DNA of 64,000 nt, from the NCBI RefSeq assembly GCF_000968535.2, contig NC_016112.1, positions 4,588,001 through 4,652,000 on the forward strand, in the 5' to 3' direction. The notes under the pieces were generated by a model. The model did no database searches. It was not told where the DNA came from and saw nothing but the letters and a program-made list of their open reading frames with translations. Made by a program: the position numbers and the translations under genes. Numbering within the stretch: the first letter of the stretch is position 1; each line of letters starts with the position of its first letter. Positions 26,394 through 36,707 of this stretch are shown piece by piece. Source of the stretch: Methylotuvimicrobium alcaliphilum 20Z. GTDB taxonomy: Bacteria > Pseudomonadota > Gammaproteobacteria > Methylococcales > Methylomonadaceae.

Positions 26394-26837
26394 ATGAATA
26401 GTTTTGCAACAAAAAGCTTAACCAGCTTCAAATATGCGTTGGAAGCTAATTATTATGTCTCTCTGGCCGTCAGTGTCGCAGCAGCAACCCTATCCTTTAC
26501 GACTAACCAAACGTTTTTCGAGCTCAACACCGACCTTTACGGCCCTTTGAGTAATAACATCAAAATCATGATGATTTATATTGTACTAGCGGAATTATCG
26601 ATGTTCGCCTATTGTTTCATGAAGCAAAGCTATAAAGAATTGACAGCTGTCGGTCTTTTTTTGATTTTGTTAAGTGGAGCTCTCGAATTTTATGGTCGCG
26701 TCAATCAAATTCCGATCGATCATACTTACCGCTTGTTTTTTCTCTATGCCGGTCTTTCACATATTGCTTATGGTTTATTATCATTCCTACCCGTAAAACT
26801 GGAACACGACGGTCAACATGTCGAGGAATCCCGATAA
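26394..26837 (+). CDS. Four-helix inner-membrane protein, 147 aa
   Basis: I do not recognise the family. Four hydrophobic helices are visible: about residues 20-37 (YYVSLAVSVAAATLSFTT), 57-76 (KIMMIYIVLAELSMFAYCFM), 82-100 (LTAVGLFLILLSGALEFY) and 112-133 (YRLFFLYAGLSHIAYGLLSF). The C-terminal tail is hydrophilic. AAGGA precedes the ATG. It follows the ftsH terminator immediately and lies 50 nt before the YfcH-like epimerase, probably forming a two-gene unit served by read-through or by a promoter not recognised here. Confidence 0.8.
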   Translation: MNSFATKSLTSFKYALEANYYVSLAVSVAAATLSFTTNQTFFELNTDLYGPLSNNIKIMMIYIVLAELSMFAYCFMKQSYKELTAVGLFLILLSGALEFYGRVNQIPIDHTYRLFFLYAGLSHIAYGLLSFLPVKLEHDGQHVEESR

Positions 26838-26886
26838 GCAAACCGGCTAATTTTGTTGTTGTCACTCTCACTACGGAGCCCGAGTC

Positions 26887-27798
26887 ATGAATATATTATT
26901 AACAGGCGGCACCGGTTTTATCGGAACTCTTTTGACCAGACAATTGAGCGGTCAGGGTCACCAGCTGACGGTACTTAGCCGGAATCCCGAACACGTTCCG
27001 TCAATTTGCGGCCCCGGCACAAAAGGCCTGGGCCGCCTCGAAGACATCACACCGGACCAACGATTCGACGCGGTCATTAACCTAGCCGGCGCGCCAATTT
27101 TCGACAAACGATGGACCGAGACACAAAAACGTATTATCTGGGATAGCCGCGTCTTATTGACAGATCGTTTGTTTGAAACGCTGGAACGGTTGGTCGTAAA
27201 ACCGGAAGTCTTGATTAGTGGGTCGGCGATTGGCTATTACGGAAACCAAGGCGACACGGTTCTCGATGAAGAGACGCCCGCCAAAGACGATTTTTCACAT
27301 CGATTATGTTTGGCCTGGGAAAACAGCGCGCTGCAAGCCGAACAACTCGATATCCGAGTTTGTTTAATACGAACCGGTTTGGTTATAGGTCACGAAGGGG
27401 GACTGCTACAACGTATGCTCTTACCCTTCAAGCTTGGCCTGGGCGGTCGAATCGGCGCCGGCACCCAATGGATGTCTTGGATACATAGGCAAGATTGGAT
27501 CAACGTCGCCTGCGCCATGTTGAACGACGACTCGATGCGCGGCCCTTACAATGCTACCGCACCAAACCCCGTCACCAATCGCGAGTTCACCGAAACGTTA
27601 GCCGCCTGTTTGAAACGTCCTGCCTTATTGCCGATTCCCGTTTGGGCTTTGAAGCTACTGCTCGGTGAAATGTCGGAACTAGTACTTGGCAGCCAACGCG
27701 TTATGCCATTAAGACTCATTAATGAACTTGGCTTCAGTTTTGAATATAACGACTTGGAGTCGGCGCTTACCGAGGCCTTATCACCCCACCGTGATTGA
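26887..27798 (+). CDS. NAD(P)-dependent epimerase, TIGR01777/YfcH-like
   Basis: A 303-residue extended short-chain dehydrogenase. The Rossmann motif GGTGFIG (residues 7-13) lies at the N-terminus. Further features are DAVINLAGAPI, SGSAIGYYGNQGD with the conserved Tyr, and a C-terminal DUF1731-like segment (RVMPLRLINELGFSFEYNDLESAL). The substrate of this family is not established. It follows the four-helix protein in the same direction, downstream of the FtsH block. No hydride-transfer motif appears disrupted. Confidence 0.92.
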   Translation: MNILLTGGTGFIGTLLTRQLSGQGHQLTVLSRNPEHVPSICGPGTKGLGRLEDITPDQRFDAVINLAGAPIFDKRWTETQKRIIWDSRVLLTDRLFETLERLVVKPEVLISGSAIGYYGNQGDTVLDEETPAKDDFSHRLCLAWENSALQAEQLDIRVCLIRTGLVIGHEGGLLQRMLLPFKLGLGGRIGAGTQWMSWIHRQDWINVACAMLNDDSMRGPYNATAPNPVTNREFTETLAACLKRPALLPIPVWALKLLLGEMSELVLGSQRVMPLRLINELGFSFEYNDLESALTEALSPHRD

Positions 27799-28140
27799 TG
27801 GCTCTCTTTTGAACGAGAAGCCGTCTAAGAATAAGAAGTTATTTCAATAGCTTATTATGCCTATGCAAATCACTACTAAGCAGGATGGGGTTTACAACCC
27901 ATGCGCATCAAGCTTAACACCGCTCTCCGCCCCAGCTAAATCGCTATTGACAGTAAGGTCATGAGCGCCATTGTGACAAATCGCGTGCTTGATTAATGGT
28001 GGCGTTACCGCATCTGTACCTAAGCCCAAACAAAGCGACGGGTTTCCGCTTCGCTGCTACCCATCCTACGGCGCCGTAAACTTTATAGGCAGCTAAGGTA
28101 CTCCCTTTATACTCAAAAAATGGCTAACTTTATGAAGGAA

Positions 28141-28373
28141 GGTATGGGGTGTGGCTAGCGAGGATGTCGGCAGCAAGGCAGATTTTTGCTCCTCGGCAAT
28201 TGCTCCTGCATTGCCCTAATACACGCCATCCCTGGCGTTCGATTGCTGCCGTCAAGCCCCAATGGAGGGGGTTACCCAGCACCTAAATTCCATAGTTCAT
28301 TGGCTATGATTAACTATCTAGGATAATTTAGGTGCTGGGTGAACGGCGGTCCTCGATAAACACATCCCATACC
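28141..28373. repeat. RptB copy 2 (233 bp) with nested Pal-1
   Basis: Terminal inverted repeats GGTATGGGGTGTG and CACATCCCATACC match at 12 of 13 positions. The interior GAGGATGTCGGCAGC matches copy 1 in opposite orientation. A full Pal-1 lies at 28274-28340. Confidence 0.75.
28274..28340. repeat. Pal-1 palindromic element, copy b
   Basis: Arms ACCCAGCACCTAAATT and AATTTAGGTGCTGGGT. Here it sits inside RptB rather than RptA, showing it is shared between repeat families. Confidence 0.8.
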
Positions 28374-28526
28374 TTTTATTCTTAGACGGTTTTTCGATCA
28401 AAAGGGAGTAGCATCGTAGCGCAATCCGGCAAGTTCGAAATCACGCCACTCCCGTATTCCGCTACGATGCATAAGAGCTACATGCTATACATAAGTCATG
28501 CATCTTTTTGCAATCTTAGTCTTTGC

Positions 28527-28557
28527 GGGCATGCGCTATTACTTGACGCGCATGCCC
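28527..28557 (-). terminator. Hairpin overlapping the metG stop codon
   Basis: A perfect 10-bp stem, GGGCATGCGC (28527-28536) with GCGCATGCCC (28548-28557), whose loop contains the metG stop. No T run follows, so it may be an mRNA 3'-end stabiliser rather than an intrinsic terminator. Confidence 0.5.
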
Positions 28558-30557
28558 GGCACGGCTCCTTGATCCGGATTCAGCAACCAGATGTCCTTGC
28601 CGCCCGGCCCGGCGGCCAGCACCATGCCTTCGGATAGGCCGAAACGCATTTTCCTTGGTTTTAAATTCGCGACGACCAATGTCAATTTGCCGATCAGATC
28701 TTCCGGCGCGTAGGCTGATTTAATTCCGGCAAAGATATTGCGTGTTTCATCGCCGATATCGACGGTCAGTTGCAACAACTTGTCCGCGCCTTCGACATGT
28801 TCGGCTTTGACGATGCGCGCGATGCGAAGATCCAGTTTGGCAAAATCGTCGAACTCAATCGCCTCGGCGATCGGGTCGAAACGTTTCGGTTTCGGCTCCT
28901 CGGTTTTTTGCAAGTTTTCCTTTGAGGCTTCGACCACCGCAGCGATCTTGTCAGGATCGACCCGAGTCATCAACGGCCGAAACACGTCAATCTGATGATC
29001 GAGCAACGGCTCGGCTTTATCCGGCCAGGCCTCAGGTTCCAGGTTCAAAAAAATTTCGGCTTGATGGGCCATTGCCGGCACAACCGGTTTTAAATAGACG
29101 ATCAATAATCTAAACAAATTGATGCCCATCGAGCAAATTTCATGCAGCTCCTCATCGCGGCCTTCCTCTTTCGCGATTAACCAAGGTTTTTTCTCGTCGA
29201 TATACTGATTGGCGCGATCTGCGAGCGCCATGATTTCACGCATTGCCTTGCCGAATTCGCGCGTTTCATAACAACGCGCAATACCTTCATTTGCCTCGAT
29301 GAAATAATCGTATAGTTCCGGCTCCACGCAATGTTTCGAAAGCATACCGTCGAAACGTTTATGAATAAAACCGGCGCAACGGCTTGCAATATTGACAACC
29401 TTACCGACTAGATCGGAATTAACGCGTTGGGTAAAATCGTCGAAGTTTAAATCGATATCGTCGACGCCGGAACCGAGTTTCGCTGCAAAATAATACCGCA
29501 GATATTCCGGGTTCAGGTGGTCGAGATAGGTGCGCGCTTTAATGAAAGTACCGCGCGATTTGGACATCTTTTCGCCGTTCACGGTCAAAAAACCGTGCGC
29601 GAATATTGCGCTCGGTGTTCTAAAGCCTGACCCCTTCAACATTGCAGGCCAGAACAATGCATGAAAATAAATGATGTCCTTACCGATGAAATGATACAAC
29701 TCGGCATCGCTTTCCTCGGCCCAGAAATCATCGAAATTCAAGTCTTCCTCGCGCTCGCATAGATTTTTGAAACTAGCCATGTATCCGATCGGCGCATCGA
29801 GCCAGACATAGAAATATTTGCCTGGCGCATCCGGTATTTCGAAACCGAAATACGGCGCGTCACGCGAGATATCCCATTCCTGCAGACCATTTTCGAGCCA
29901 TTCGTTCATTTTGTTACCGACTTCATTCTGTAAATGGCCTTCGGCTATCCATTCGCGCAACATATTCTCGAAATCCGGTAACTTGAAGAAATAATGCAGC
30001 GATTCTTTTTCGATCGGTTTTTCGCCGGAAACGACCGACACGGCATTTTTCAATTCGGTCGGCGAATAGGTCGCGCCGCACGCCTCACAGCTGTCACCGT
30101 ACTGGTCCTTTGCGCCGCATTTCGGACAATCGCCCTTAATGAAGCGATCAGGTAAAAACATGTTTTTGACCGGATCGAAAGCCTGCGTGATGCTGCGCGA
30201 TGAGATATGCCCGCCCTCGCGCAAACGTCTATAGATCAACTCGGCGAGCGACTTGTTCTCTGCAGAGTGCGTACTATGAAAATTGTCGAACGCAACGCCG
30301 AACTCGGTAAAATCGGCCAAATGCTCTTCGGCGGAGCGGGCGATTAATTGTTCAGGCGTAATGCCTTCGCTGTCGGCCCTAAGCATGATCGGCGTACCGT
30401 GCGTATCGTCGGCACAAACGAAATAGCATTGCTGATGCCGTTGTTTCTGAAACCGTACCCAAATATCGGTTTGAATATATTCGACCATGTGTCCTAAATG
30501 AATCGGACCATTGGCATAAGGCAGGGCACTGGTAACAAGAATTTTTCTGTCTGACAT
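28539..30557 (-). CDS. metG: Methionyl-tRNA synthetase
   Basis: A 672-residue class I aminoacyl-tRNA synthetase charging tRNA-Met. The HIGH motif is HLGH at residues 20-23 and the KMSKS motif appears in [13 protein letters not shown] zinc knuckle [18 protein letters not shown] is present, giving the long, E. coli-like MetG1 form. The C-terminal tRNA-binding EMAP/OB domain (about residues 560-672, [20 protein letters not shown]) mediates dimerisation and tRNA binding. Its length is usual. Its promoter lies in the repeat-containing region upstream. Confidence 0.98.
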   Translation of the reverse strand: MSDRKILVTSALPYANGPIHLGHMVEYIQTDIWVRFQKQRHQQCYFVCADDTHGTPIMLRADSEGITPEQLIARSAEEHLADFTEFGVAFDNFHSTHSAENKSLAELIYRRLREGGHISSRSITQAFDPVKNMFLPDRFIKGDCPKCGAKDQYGDSCEACGATYSPTELKNAVSVVSGEKPIEKESLHYFFKLPDFENMLREWIAEGHLQNEVGNKMNEWLENGLQEWDISRDAPYFGFEIPDAPGKYFYVWLDAPIGYMASFKNLCEREEDLNFDDFWAEESDAELYHFIGKDIIYFHALFWPAMLKGSGFRTPSAIFAHGFLTVNGEKMSKSRGTFIKARTYLDHLNPEYLRYYFAAKLGSGVDDIDLNFDDFTQRVNSDLVGKVVNIASRCAGFIHKRFDGMLSKHCVEPELYDYFIEANEGIARCYETREFGKAMREIMALADRANQYIDEKKPWLIAKEEGRDEELHEICSMGINLFRLLIVYLKPVVPAMAHQAEIFLNLEPEAWPDKAEPLLDHQIDVFRPLMTRVDPDKIAAVVEASKENLQKTEEPKPKRFDPIAEAIEFDDFAKLDLRIARIVKAEHVEGADKLLQLTVDIGDETRNIFAGIKSAYAPEDLIGKLTLVVANLKPRKMRFGLSEGMVLAAGPGGKDIWLLNPDQGAVPGMRVK

Positions 30558-30964
30558 GGCTTAACCGGCGAAAATATGATGGAAACAAACGCGCTATTAT
30601 GGCATAAAACCACATTTTATTGGGACTCGCTAAACAACGATAACCGATATCTTACCCATGTATTGACTTTCAAGATCCTGGATGGATGAAAAACGGAGAA
30701 GGGCAGGCTTTTACTGTGAAAGTTCGCAATTCCTCTGGTGAAGCAGAGCGTAGGAACAAGAAATATGAAAAACAATGTCGGTTCCGAAGAGGGTGCGGTT
30801 GCTCGATCGGCAGGCGTCGGCGGCAAGGACAGCCGCCGTCGAGCCTACAGGGACGTATTTACGGCGTCCTGTCGGGCGAGTGACCGTACCCTCCCCACCA
30901 GAGAACTTTCATTTGCCGGGGCGATGGCTAGACCTTCATGAACGTTATTTTGAAACACGCTGCC
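30558..30964. other. Intergenic region with a third repeat type
   Basis: It contains the 105-bp element at 30789-30893. Open frames across it on the plus strand show no family features. Confidence 0.6.
30789..30893. repeat. 105-bp element with 11-bp terminal inverted repeats (RptC)
   Basis: The ends are GAGGGTGCGGT and ACCGTACCCTC (one mismatch). The interior has TACAGGGACGTATTTACGGC, which matches part of RptA, so it may be a distant relative. Confidence 0.6.
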
Positions 30965-32164
30965 TTAAGAACCAAATGACGCAACGCGCGTGCCTTCGTC
31001 TATCGCATCATCGGGATGGTCGATTACCTTCTCGCCTAGTACGAGTCCTTCCAAAATTTCGGTCAATAAACCATTACTCTGGCCTGTCCGTACCGATCGC
31101 AATCGAGCACGCCCATTTTCAACAACAAATACGGCCCTGCCGTCGTTGTGACGGAATAATGCATTACTGGCAACGGTCAGTGCTTCTGGTTGTTCCCAAA
31201 CGATGAATTTTGCTTCCACTCGGTAACCGTCTCCTAAGCGCCGCCAGATTTCAGAGGCAGAACGAATGTCCGCGACAACCACTACACGTTGCTCTTCGAC
31301 TCCTAGCGCACTGATTTTAGTAAATCCCGTCGGCTTGATGATCCGCACGATGCCTTCGAGTATGTCATTGCCTCCCCAACGCTCCAATAATACACGCCCA
31401 CCGGGTTCGATACGTATCGCATCATGAGATAACACCTCAACTTCGATTTCCAGATTATGCGTATCGCCGACTTCCAACAACAAGTGTCCGGCAGGCACTA
31501 CGCCGGCGCTTTTCTGTTCGATGTTTAAAACGCGTCCACCGATAGGCGAGCGCACTTGTACGGTTTCAACCGGCTTTGAAGTATCCGCTACAGCCGAATA
31601 ACGAAGCGCCGCTTGCGCAGCCTCTAAGTCGAAATGGGCCACCTCGATTGCCGAATTAGCCGCTTGCGCTGCGGCTTTCAAAGCCAACATACGACTGCGT
31701 GCTTGGTCGAATTCCGAACGCGATATTAAACTACGCGTCATCAATTCTTCGCGGCGGCGAAATTCTACCGAGGCATGTTCGGCCTCGGCACGGGCTTGTC
31801 TGGCTGAAGCCTTGACACGCGCTAAGGCTGAGCGTGCCGCGGCAACTCGTGCTTCCGCTTCCGCTCGGCTGCGGGGGTCCAATACTGTCGGCGGCAAGGG
31901 ATCAATCAAGGCCAGCGGTTGACCTAGCTCGACAACATCGCCAACTTCCAGATCGATGCGTCTAAGGTAACCCGCCACTGGCGCATAAAGCATGTAACGG
32001 TCTTTAACTCGTGTTTTGCCTTCTTCTTCTATAGTAATCCGCAACGGCCTGCGCGCAACGATGCTCGTTTCGACCAATACCGGTCTAGGCCAGAAACCCC
32101 ATGCAATCGCCAGTATAACAAGCGCCATTAGTGCCGATATCCCTACAAAACGTCCTGACGGCAT
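30965..32164 (-). CDS. Periplasmic adaptor (membrane-fusion protein) of a MacAB-like efflux system
   Basis: A 399-residue HlyD/RND-type adaptor. An N-terminal membrane anchor (about residues 7-25) is followed by a lipoyl half-motif (LYAPVAGYLRRIDLEVGDVVELGQPLA), a long alpha-helical hairpin (about 100-200, Ala/Arg-rich), the second lipoyl half (VRSPIGGRVLNIEQKSAGVVPAG) and a beta-barrel. It would connect the inner-membrane ABC permease to an outer-membrane channel, which is not encoded here. It follows the permease by 4 nt in the order ATPase, permease, adaptor. The substrate is unknown. Confidence 0.92.
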   Translation of the reverse strand: MPSGRFVGISALMALVILAIAWGFWPRPVLVETSIVARRPLRITIEEEGKTRVKDRYMLYAPVAGYLRRIDLEVGDVVELGQPLALIDPLPPTVLDPRSRAEAEARVAAARSALARVKASARQARAEAEHASVEFRRREELMTRSLISRSEFDQARSRMLALKAAAQAANSAIEVAHFDLEAAQAALRYSAVADTSKPVETVQVRSPIGGRVLNIEQKSAGVVPAGHLLLEVGDTHNLEIEVEVLSHDAIRIEPGGRVLLERWGGNDILEGIVRIIKPTGFTKISALGVEEQRVVVVADIRSASEIWRRLGDGYRVEAKFIVWEQPEALTVASNALFRHNDGRAVFVVENGRARLRSVRTGQSNGLLTEILEGLVLGEKVIDHPDDAIDEGTRVASFGS

Positions 32165-32168
32165 TAGT

Positions 32169-34535
32169 TTACTCCCGTGTTTTTAATACTTCGATAAGAT
32201 CGAGACGACTCAACTGCCGCCAGATCAACGCAGCAGTCACTGCAAAAGAAATCAAAACGATGGAAGCCGCTAAAGCATAAGTCGACGGAACTACGATCAT
32301 CGGAATGCGGTAAAGATCCGATGAAAATGACTTTGCAATGTAACTCGACAGACCGATTCCAACCAGAAAACCGGGAGGAATGGCCGCTAGGGTCAGCAAG
32401 CCTATTTCACCCAGCAAGATGTAACCGACTTCGGCGCGGGTAAAACCCAATACTCGTAACGAGGCTAGCTCCCGACTTCGTTCCGAAAATGCGATACGGG
32501 CCGAATTATACACGACGCCAAAAGCGACAAAGGCGCCCAGCAGGGCAGTGATAAAGGAAAACCATAGAATCGTTTTTTCCATCATTTCATTGAACTGTTC
32601 GATTGCCGTATCGCGAACGATGGTTCCAGCAACGCGCGGCATGTCTCGGAGTTGGTGATAGAGGTTGATTTGATATTCGGGATCCACAGACAATCGCACA
32701 CCGGAAATCGCGGGGCCTTCATGCATCAAACGGTTGAGTGTCGAGCGATTCATATATGCGTTGACACCAAGATATTGCCGCGAAGTACCTACGACAGGGA
32801 CCTTAAATACAGACCTATTGCCCTCGAGAACTTCAATCGTCAGTAATTGACCGGGTGCGATTTGGAGAATCTCCGTTGCCAGGTAGTCGGACAATATAAT
32901 TCCTTCCTGGGGAATATCGATAGCCTCAAGCGATGGGTTCAATATCCTATGGAGTTTCCCGCCGGGTTCTATGCCGTCGACTTTAAAACGGTAGCTGCGA
33001 TGACCATGTACCAAACGAGCGGAAACGGAGCGGAAACCTTCAATATTATTTACTCCCTCTAATGCTCCTAACGAATAGAGCGCACGGTACGGTGTCGGAT
33101 CATTGAACATGACGGTTAAATCTTCACGGCTACTCAAGCCATACTGCACTTCGATAATCCAATTGATTGCATCCCGTTGAAAATTAGTCATCATCAAAAT
33201 ACCGCATGCGGCTGCGATACCCAATATCGTTAATCCTGCCTTGACGGGCTGCCGCGCGATGTGGCGAATTATCATACGCGACGGTTCGTCAAGATGCTTT
33301 TGTAAACCGATACGCTCGATAAGCGTAGCTCGATAGTTTAGAGGCGGTTCCGGTCGCATACCTTCTGCGGGTGGAAGTTGAGCGGCTCGCCGAACGGCAA
33401 AGGCCGTACCTGCCAGCGCTGCAAATAGGGTAACAAACACGGCTTGCGACATGACGGCAGGATTCAATATGAAATGAAGATAGGGAAAACTATAAAGCTG
33501 TTGATACATGCTGCATAAGGCGTCTGCAAACCAAAGCCCGAGTGCGACTCCTAACACTATCCCAAAAGATGTTATGCTTATAATCAATTTGACATAGTGC
33601 ATGGCAATTTGCGACGTTGCATAACCGAATGCCTTCAGTGTCGCAATTTGTTCACGCTCTGTAGACACCAATCGACTGATGACGATATTCAATAGAAACG
33701 TCGCCACGCTCAAAAAAATCACTGGAAAAATGGTTGCCATGATTTCAAGGGCATGCAATTCATCGGTAATGAATCGATGGCTGAACTGATCTTTACGACT
33801 GTAAGCGCCTAACCCGCCATAACGAGCAAGAATAAGATCGATTCCATCAATAACATCGCGCTCGAATGCATCCGACTGAAGCGAAAAAACTACATTGTTG
33901 AAAGCGCCATCCATATTGTAGGCTGTAGCAAGCGCCTTACGGTTCATCCATAAAATTCCGTAACGTTGATAATCCGGAAATAGTCCTCCCGGCGGAATCG
34001 CATACATATACTCAGGCGTTAAAACAATGCCGACAATATTAAGACGTTTGCGATGTCCTCGGATAATTACCTCGATACGATCACCCGGCTTTAAACGATG
34101 CGCATCGGCAAAGGCTTCGCTAATCGCCACTTCGTTTCCGGCACCCGCCACCGGCAATCGTCCGCGCCGCACATATGGCACATTGAGCCGAGGCGCACCA
34201 AAATCGGGTAATGAAACGATGCGACCGGTAATGGGATCGTCGAAACCTTCTACCTGGATATTGATAGCCGCCACGACGCGAGTTTCGACTTGGTTGATGC
34301 CCGGCAATTCCGCAAAACGCTCCGCCGCTGCTTCGGGAGCCCGTACCAAACTTACGAATACTTCGGCGAAACGCTGATTAATGTAGTAACTCGTTTGAGT
34401 TAATTTTAGCGATTCGTAGGTAACCCGCGACATTATAAAAGTCGAAATACCTCCGATGATGACCAGAGATATCGCCAAGGTCATACCGCGCATTAGCCAG
34501 AGATCGCGTAGTAATTTACGGTTGAGCGCCCGCAT
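32169..34535 (-). CDS. FtsX/MacB-like ABC transporter permease
   Basis: A 788-residue permease with two FtsX repeats. A first helix (about residues 14-35) leads to a periplasmic MacB_PCD domain. Three helices follow around residues 260-390 (EIMATIFPVIFLSVATFLLNIVI, in part). A second periplasmic domain follows after RMIIRHIARQPVKAGLTILGIA. Four terminal helices end in VLKTRE. This size is typical of lone long permeases that work as a dimer with a separate ATPase, as in LolCDE/MacB-like exporters. It overlaps the ATPase gene by 1 nt. Confidence 0.93.
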   Translation of the reverse strand: MRALNRKLLRDLWLMRGMTLAISLVIIGGISTFIMSRVTYESLKLTQTSYYINQRFAEVFVSLVRAPEAAAERFAELPGINQVETRVVAAINIQVEGFDDPITGRIVSLPDFGAPRLNVPYVRRGRLPVAGAGNEVAISEAFADAHRLKPGDRIEVIIRGHRKRLNIVGIVLTPEYMYAIPPGGLFPDYQRYGILWMNRKALATAYNMDGAFNNVVFSLQSDAFERDVIDGIDLILARYGGLGAYSRKDQFSHRFITDELHALEIMATIFPVIFLSVATFLLNIVISRLVSTEREQIATLKAFGYATSQIAMHYVKLIISITSFGIVLGVALGLWFADALCSMYQQLYSFPYLHFILNPAVMSQAVFVTLFAALAGTAFAVRRAAQLPPAEGMRPEPPLNYRATLIERIGLQKHLDEPSRMIIRHIARQPVKAGLTILGIAAACGILMMTNFQRDAINWIIEVQYGLSSREDLTVMFNDPTPYRALYSLGALEGVNNIEGFRSVSARLVHGHRSYRFKVDGIEPGGKLHRILNPSLEAIDIPQEGIILSDYLATEILQIAPGQLLTIEVLEGNRSVFKVPVVGTSRQYLGVNAYMNRSTLNRLMHEGPAISGVRLSVDPEYQINLYHQLRDMPRVAGTIVRDTAIEQFNEMMEKTILWFSFITALLGAFVAFGVVYNSARIAFSERSRELASLRVLGFTRAEVGYILLGEIGLLTLAAIPPGFLVGIGLSSYIAKSFSSDLYRIPMIVVPSTYALAASIVLISFAVTAALIWRQLSRLDLIEVLKTRE

Positions 34536-35257
34536 TACCAGCTCAGTTCCGACGGCGATTTTCGCGCTTGATTAAAGTCGGATCCTATAATTTGACCATC
34601 GGCTAACCGAATCACATGATGCGCCATTTCTGCAATGACTATGTTGTGGGTGATAACCACTGTTGTGGTGCCGAGTTCACGATTTGCGCGCTCGAGCGCT
34701 TCCAAAACGACGATTCCGGTCGATGAGTCGAGCGCGCCGGTCGGCTCGTCGCACAATAATACAGACGGATTTTTAGCAATGGCCCGAGCGATTGCAACCC
34801 GCTGTTGTTCTCCGCCGGAAAGTTGGGCCGGAAAATGATCCAACCGTTTACCCATGCCGACAAGCTCGAGCGCATCTTCCGGTGTCATCGGTTGCGAAGC
34901 AATCTCGGTGACCGCGGCAACGTTTTCACGCGCGGTTAGGCTCGGGATTAAATTGTAAAACTGAAATACAAAGCCGACATGGTCGCGACGAAATGCGGTC
35001 AACTCTCTCTCATTGACGACGGTAAGATCTTTATCACTGTATAGCACATGGCCGGAAGTCGCGGAATCCAGACCGCCTAGAATATTCAAGAGCGTGGATT
35101 TGCCACTGCCCGATGCGCCGAGTAATACGGCGAATTGGCCTCTATACAGATCAAGATCGACATTGCGCAATGCGACAACTTCAACTTCTCCCATGCGATA
35201 AATCTTGGTGAGTCCGCGAGCCTGAAAAACAATTGACGATTGTTTGACTATACCCAT
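34535..35257 (-). CDS. ABC transporter ATP-binding protein (LolD/MacB type)
   Basis: A 240-residue ATPase. Walker A is GASGSGKST (residues 47-55), the Q-loop is in [15 protein letters not shown], the signature is LSGGEQQR, Walker B is [12 protein letters not shown], and the H-loop is VVITHN. It powers the FtsX-like permease for export. The only reasonable start, ATGGGTATAGTC, is formed by the end of an RptA repeat (35249-35453), so the repeat provides the start codon and first codons. No Shine-Dalgarno sequence is evident before it. The original start may have been replaced when the repeat inserted. Confidence 0.94.
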   Translation of the reverse strand: MGIVKQSSIVFQARGLTKIYRMGEVEVVALRNVDLDLYRGQFAVLLGASGSGKSTLLNILGGLDSATSGHVLYSDKDLTVVNERELTAFRRDHVGFVFQFYNLIPSLTARENVAAVTEIASQPMTPEDALELVGMGKRLDHFPAQLSGGEQQRVAIARAIAKNPSVLLCDEPTGALDSSTGIVVLEALERANRELGTTTVVITHNIVIAEMAHHVIRLADGQIIGSDFNQARKSPSELSW

Positions 35258-35453
35258 CGTAGATCAAAATTCGGCACCGGGGTGTCCGTCAAAGGACGCC
35301 GTGAATACGTCCATGCTCTATGCCAGCTCCATGCTGGCAAAGCCTTTGTGAACGCCATGGATGGCGTGAATGTCGATTTTGCAGGAGCGAAAACCGACCG
35401 GACACCCCGGCGCCTCCTCGGGCACTGCCGAAATTTGAAGTGCGAAAGGTATA
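35249..35453. repeat. RptA copy 5, full length (205 bp)
   Basis: The ends TATACCCATCGTAGATC and GTGCGAAAGGTATA are present, with a complete internal stem. It is in opposite orientation to copy 4. Its left 9 bp overlap the start of the ABC ATPase gene. Confidence 0.85.
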
Positions 35454-35688
35454 CATCTTTACCGATCGATCCTTTTTTAACGACTTCGTTCGAAAAGGAT
35501 CGAAAAGATAGGCTTTTTTCATCGTCGAAAATAGATTGCATGCTTATTTGTCAAATATTATCGCATTAAAGTGTTTAAATAGAGATTATATAAAAGGAGT
35601 AATCTATGCTGAATTTCTCTATTGATCTACGATAAGTATAAACTGCATTACACTTGTACCTCAGTAATAACTAGCATTTATTCCGCTT
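35258..35688. other. Intergenic region between the efflux operon and the PfkB kinase
   Basis: It holds RptA copy 5 and a solitary RptA end (TTGATCTACGATAAGTATA, 35622-35640). The divergent promoters were not identified with confidence. Confidence 0.6.
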
Positions 35689-36579
35689 ATGAATCAACCT
35701 ACTACTTGTATCGATGTCCTTTGCGTAGGACAAGCCACTTATGATCTTATTTTTTCGGTACCGGCCCACCCCGGCACCGATGAGAAAGTGTTTGCCGACC
35801 GCTTTGCCGGTTGCGGCGGAGGGCCTGCCGCTAATGCCGCGATAACGGTTGCCCGGCTCGGTTTCAAGGCGGCTTTTGCCGGTTATTTAGGCGATGACTT
35901 ATTCGGTAGCAAACATTGGCAGGAATTGCTTGATGATGGCGTCGACACCCGTTTTATCGTTAGAGGCAAGGCACCGACACCCCTCTCTGCAATACTGGTC
36001 AAACCCGACGGCCGGCGCGCGCTGATCAATTACAAAGGCGCAACCCGCCCCTTGAACGCCGGTGCGGTCGATTATTCGAACCTCGAAGCCAAGGTCATGC
36101 TGTTCGACGGTCACGAACCGAATATTTCCTTACAACTGGCACGCTATGCAAGATACAACGGTATTCCGACCGTGCTCGATGCCGGCTCGGTTCACGAGGG
36201 CAGCATCGGCTTATTGGACTTATCGGATTATTTGGTTGCTTCGGAAAAATTTGCGCTGCAATACGCCGGAGACATACACACGGCATTGAGGCGACTGGCG
36301 GAAACCGCACCTGCTGCCGTGATCACCTTGGGCGAAAACGGCTTGATTTGGCAACGCGGTAATGAACAAGGCGAGCTGCCGGCCTATCCTGTGATCGCTA
36401 TCGATAGCACTGGTGCCGGCGACGCTTTTCACGGCGCTTTCGCCACTGCATTGGCCGCCGGCCAAGACTGGTTGGATATTTTGAATTACGCCAGCGCTGC
36501 CGGTGCGCTATGTTGTACCAAAACCGGCGCCAGACCCGGATTACCGACGCAGGAAGAAGTGCAAGATTTCTTACGTTAG
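35689..36579 (+). CDS. PfkB-family sugar kinase
   Basis: A 296-residue ribokinase-like kinase. The N-terminal signature GGGPAANAAITVARLG carries the sugar-binding glycines. The C-terminal PfkB signature 2 is DSTGAGDAFHGAFATALAAG, where the Asp of GAGD is the catalytic base. TLGENGLIW is the usual nucleotide-site strand. The substrate cannot be told from sequence; ribokinase, fructokinase and 2-keto-3-deoxygluconate kinase share these motifs. It lies upstream of the peptide-type ABC operon but 128 nt from it, so co-transcription is uncertain. Confidence 0.92.
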   Translation: MNQPTTCIDVLCVGQATYDLIFSVPAHPGTDEKVFADRFAGCGGGPAANAAITVARLGFKAAFAGYLGDDLFGSKHWQELLDDGVDTRFIVRGKAPTPLSAILVKPDGRRALINYKGATRPLNAGAVDYSNLEAKVMLFDGHEPNISLQLARYARYNGIPTVLDAGSVHEGSIGLLDLSDYLVASEKFALQYAGDIHTALRRLAETAPAAVITLGENGLIWQRGNEQGELPAYPVIAIDSTGAGDAFHGAFATALAAGQDWLDILNYASAAGALCCTKTGARPGLPTQEEVQDFLR

Positions 36580-36707
36580 ATTTGCTTTATTTGTTATAGC
36601 TGGATTAGCTGTTTGACATTGCTTTTTTTAAATCATAGCATGCCCGACATGCACAATCTCCGTGTCAAACGAATGCTTTCCATCCACTTTACCGATGCGT
36701 GCAGCAC

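Larger units (their letters stand above)
27799..28538. other. Intergenic region with RptB copy 2
   Basis: No gene is supported in these 740 bp. It contains RptB copy 2 (28141-28373) with a nested Pal-1, and between about 27.8 and 28.1 kb a GGGTTTACAACCC palindrome near 27890 and other degenerate repeat-like sequence. Confidence 0.65.

Noticed and set aside
29626-29640. REP-like CCTGACCCCTT inside metG
   Set aside because: Only a partial match and fully explained by the metG coding sequence.
30775-31206. 143-codon plus-strand frame near 31 kb
   Set aside because: Overlaps a repeat and runs antisense to the efflux adaptor gene.
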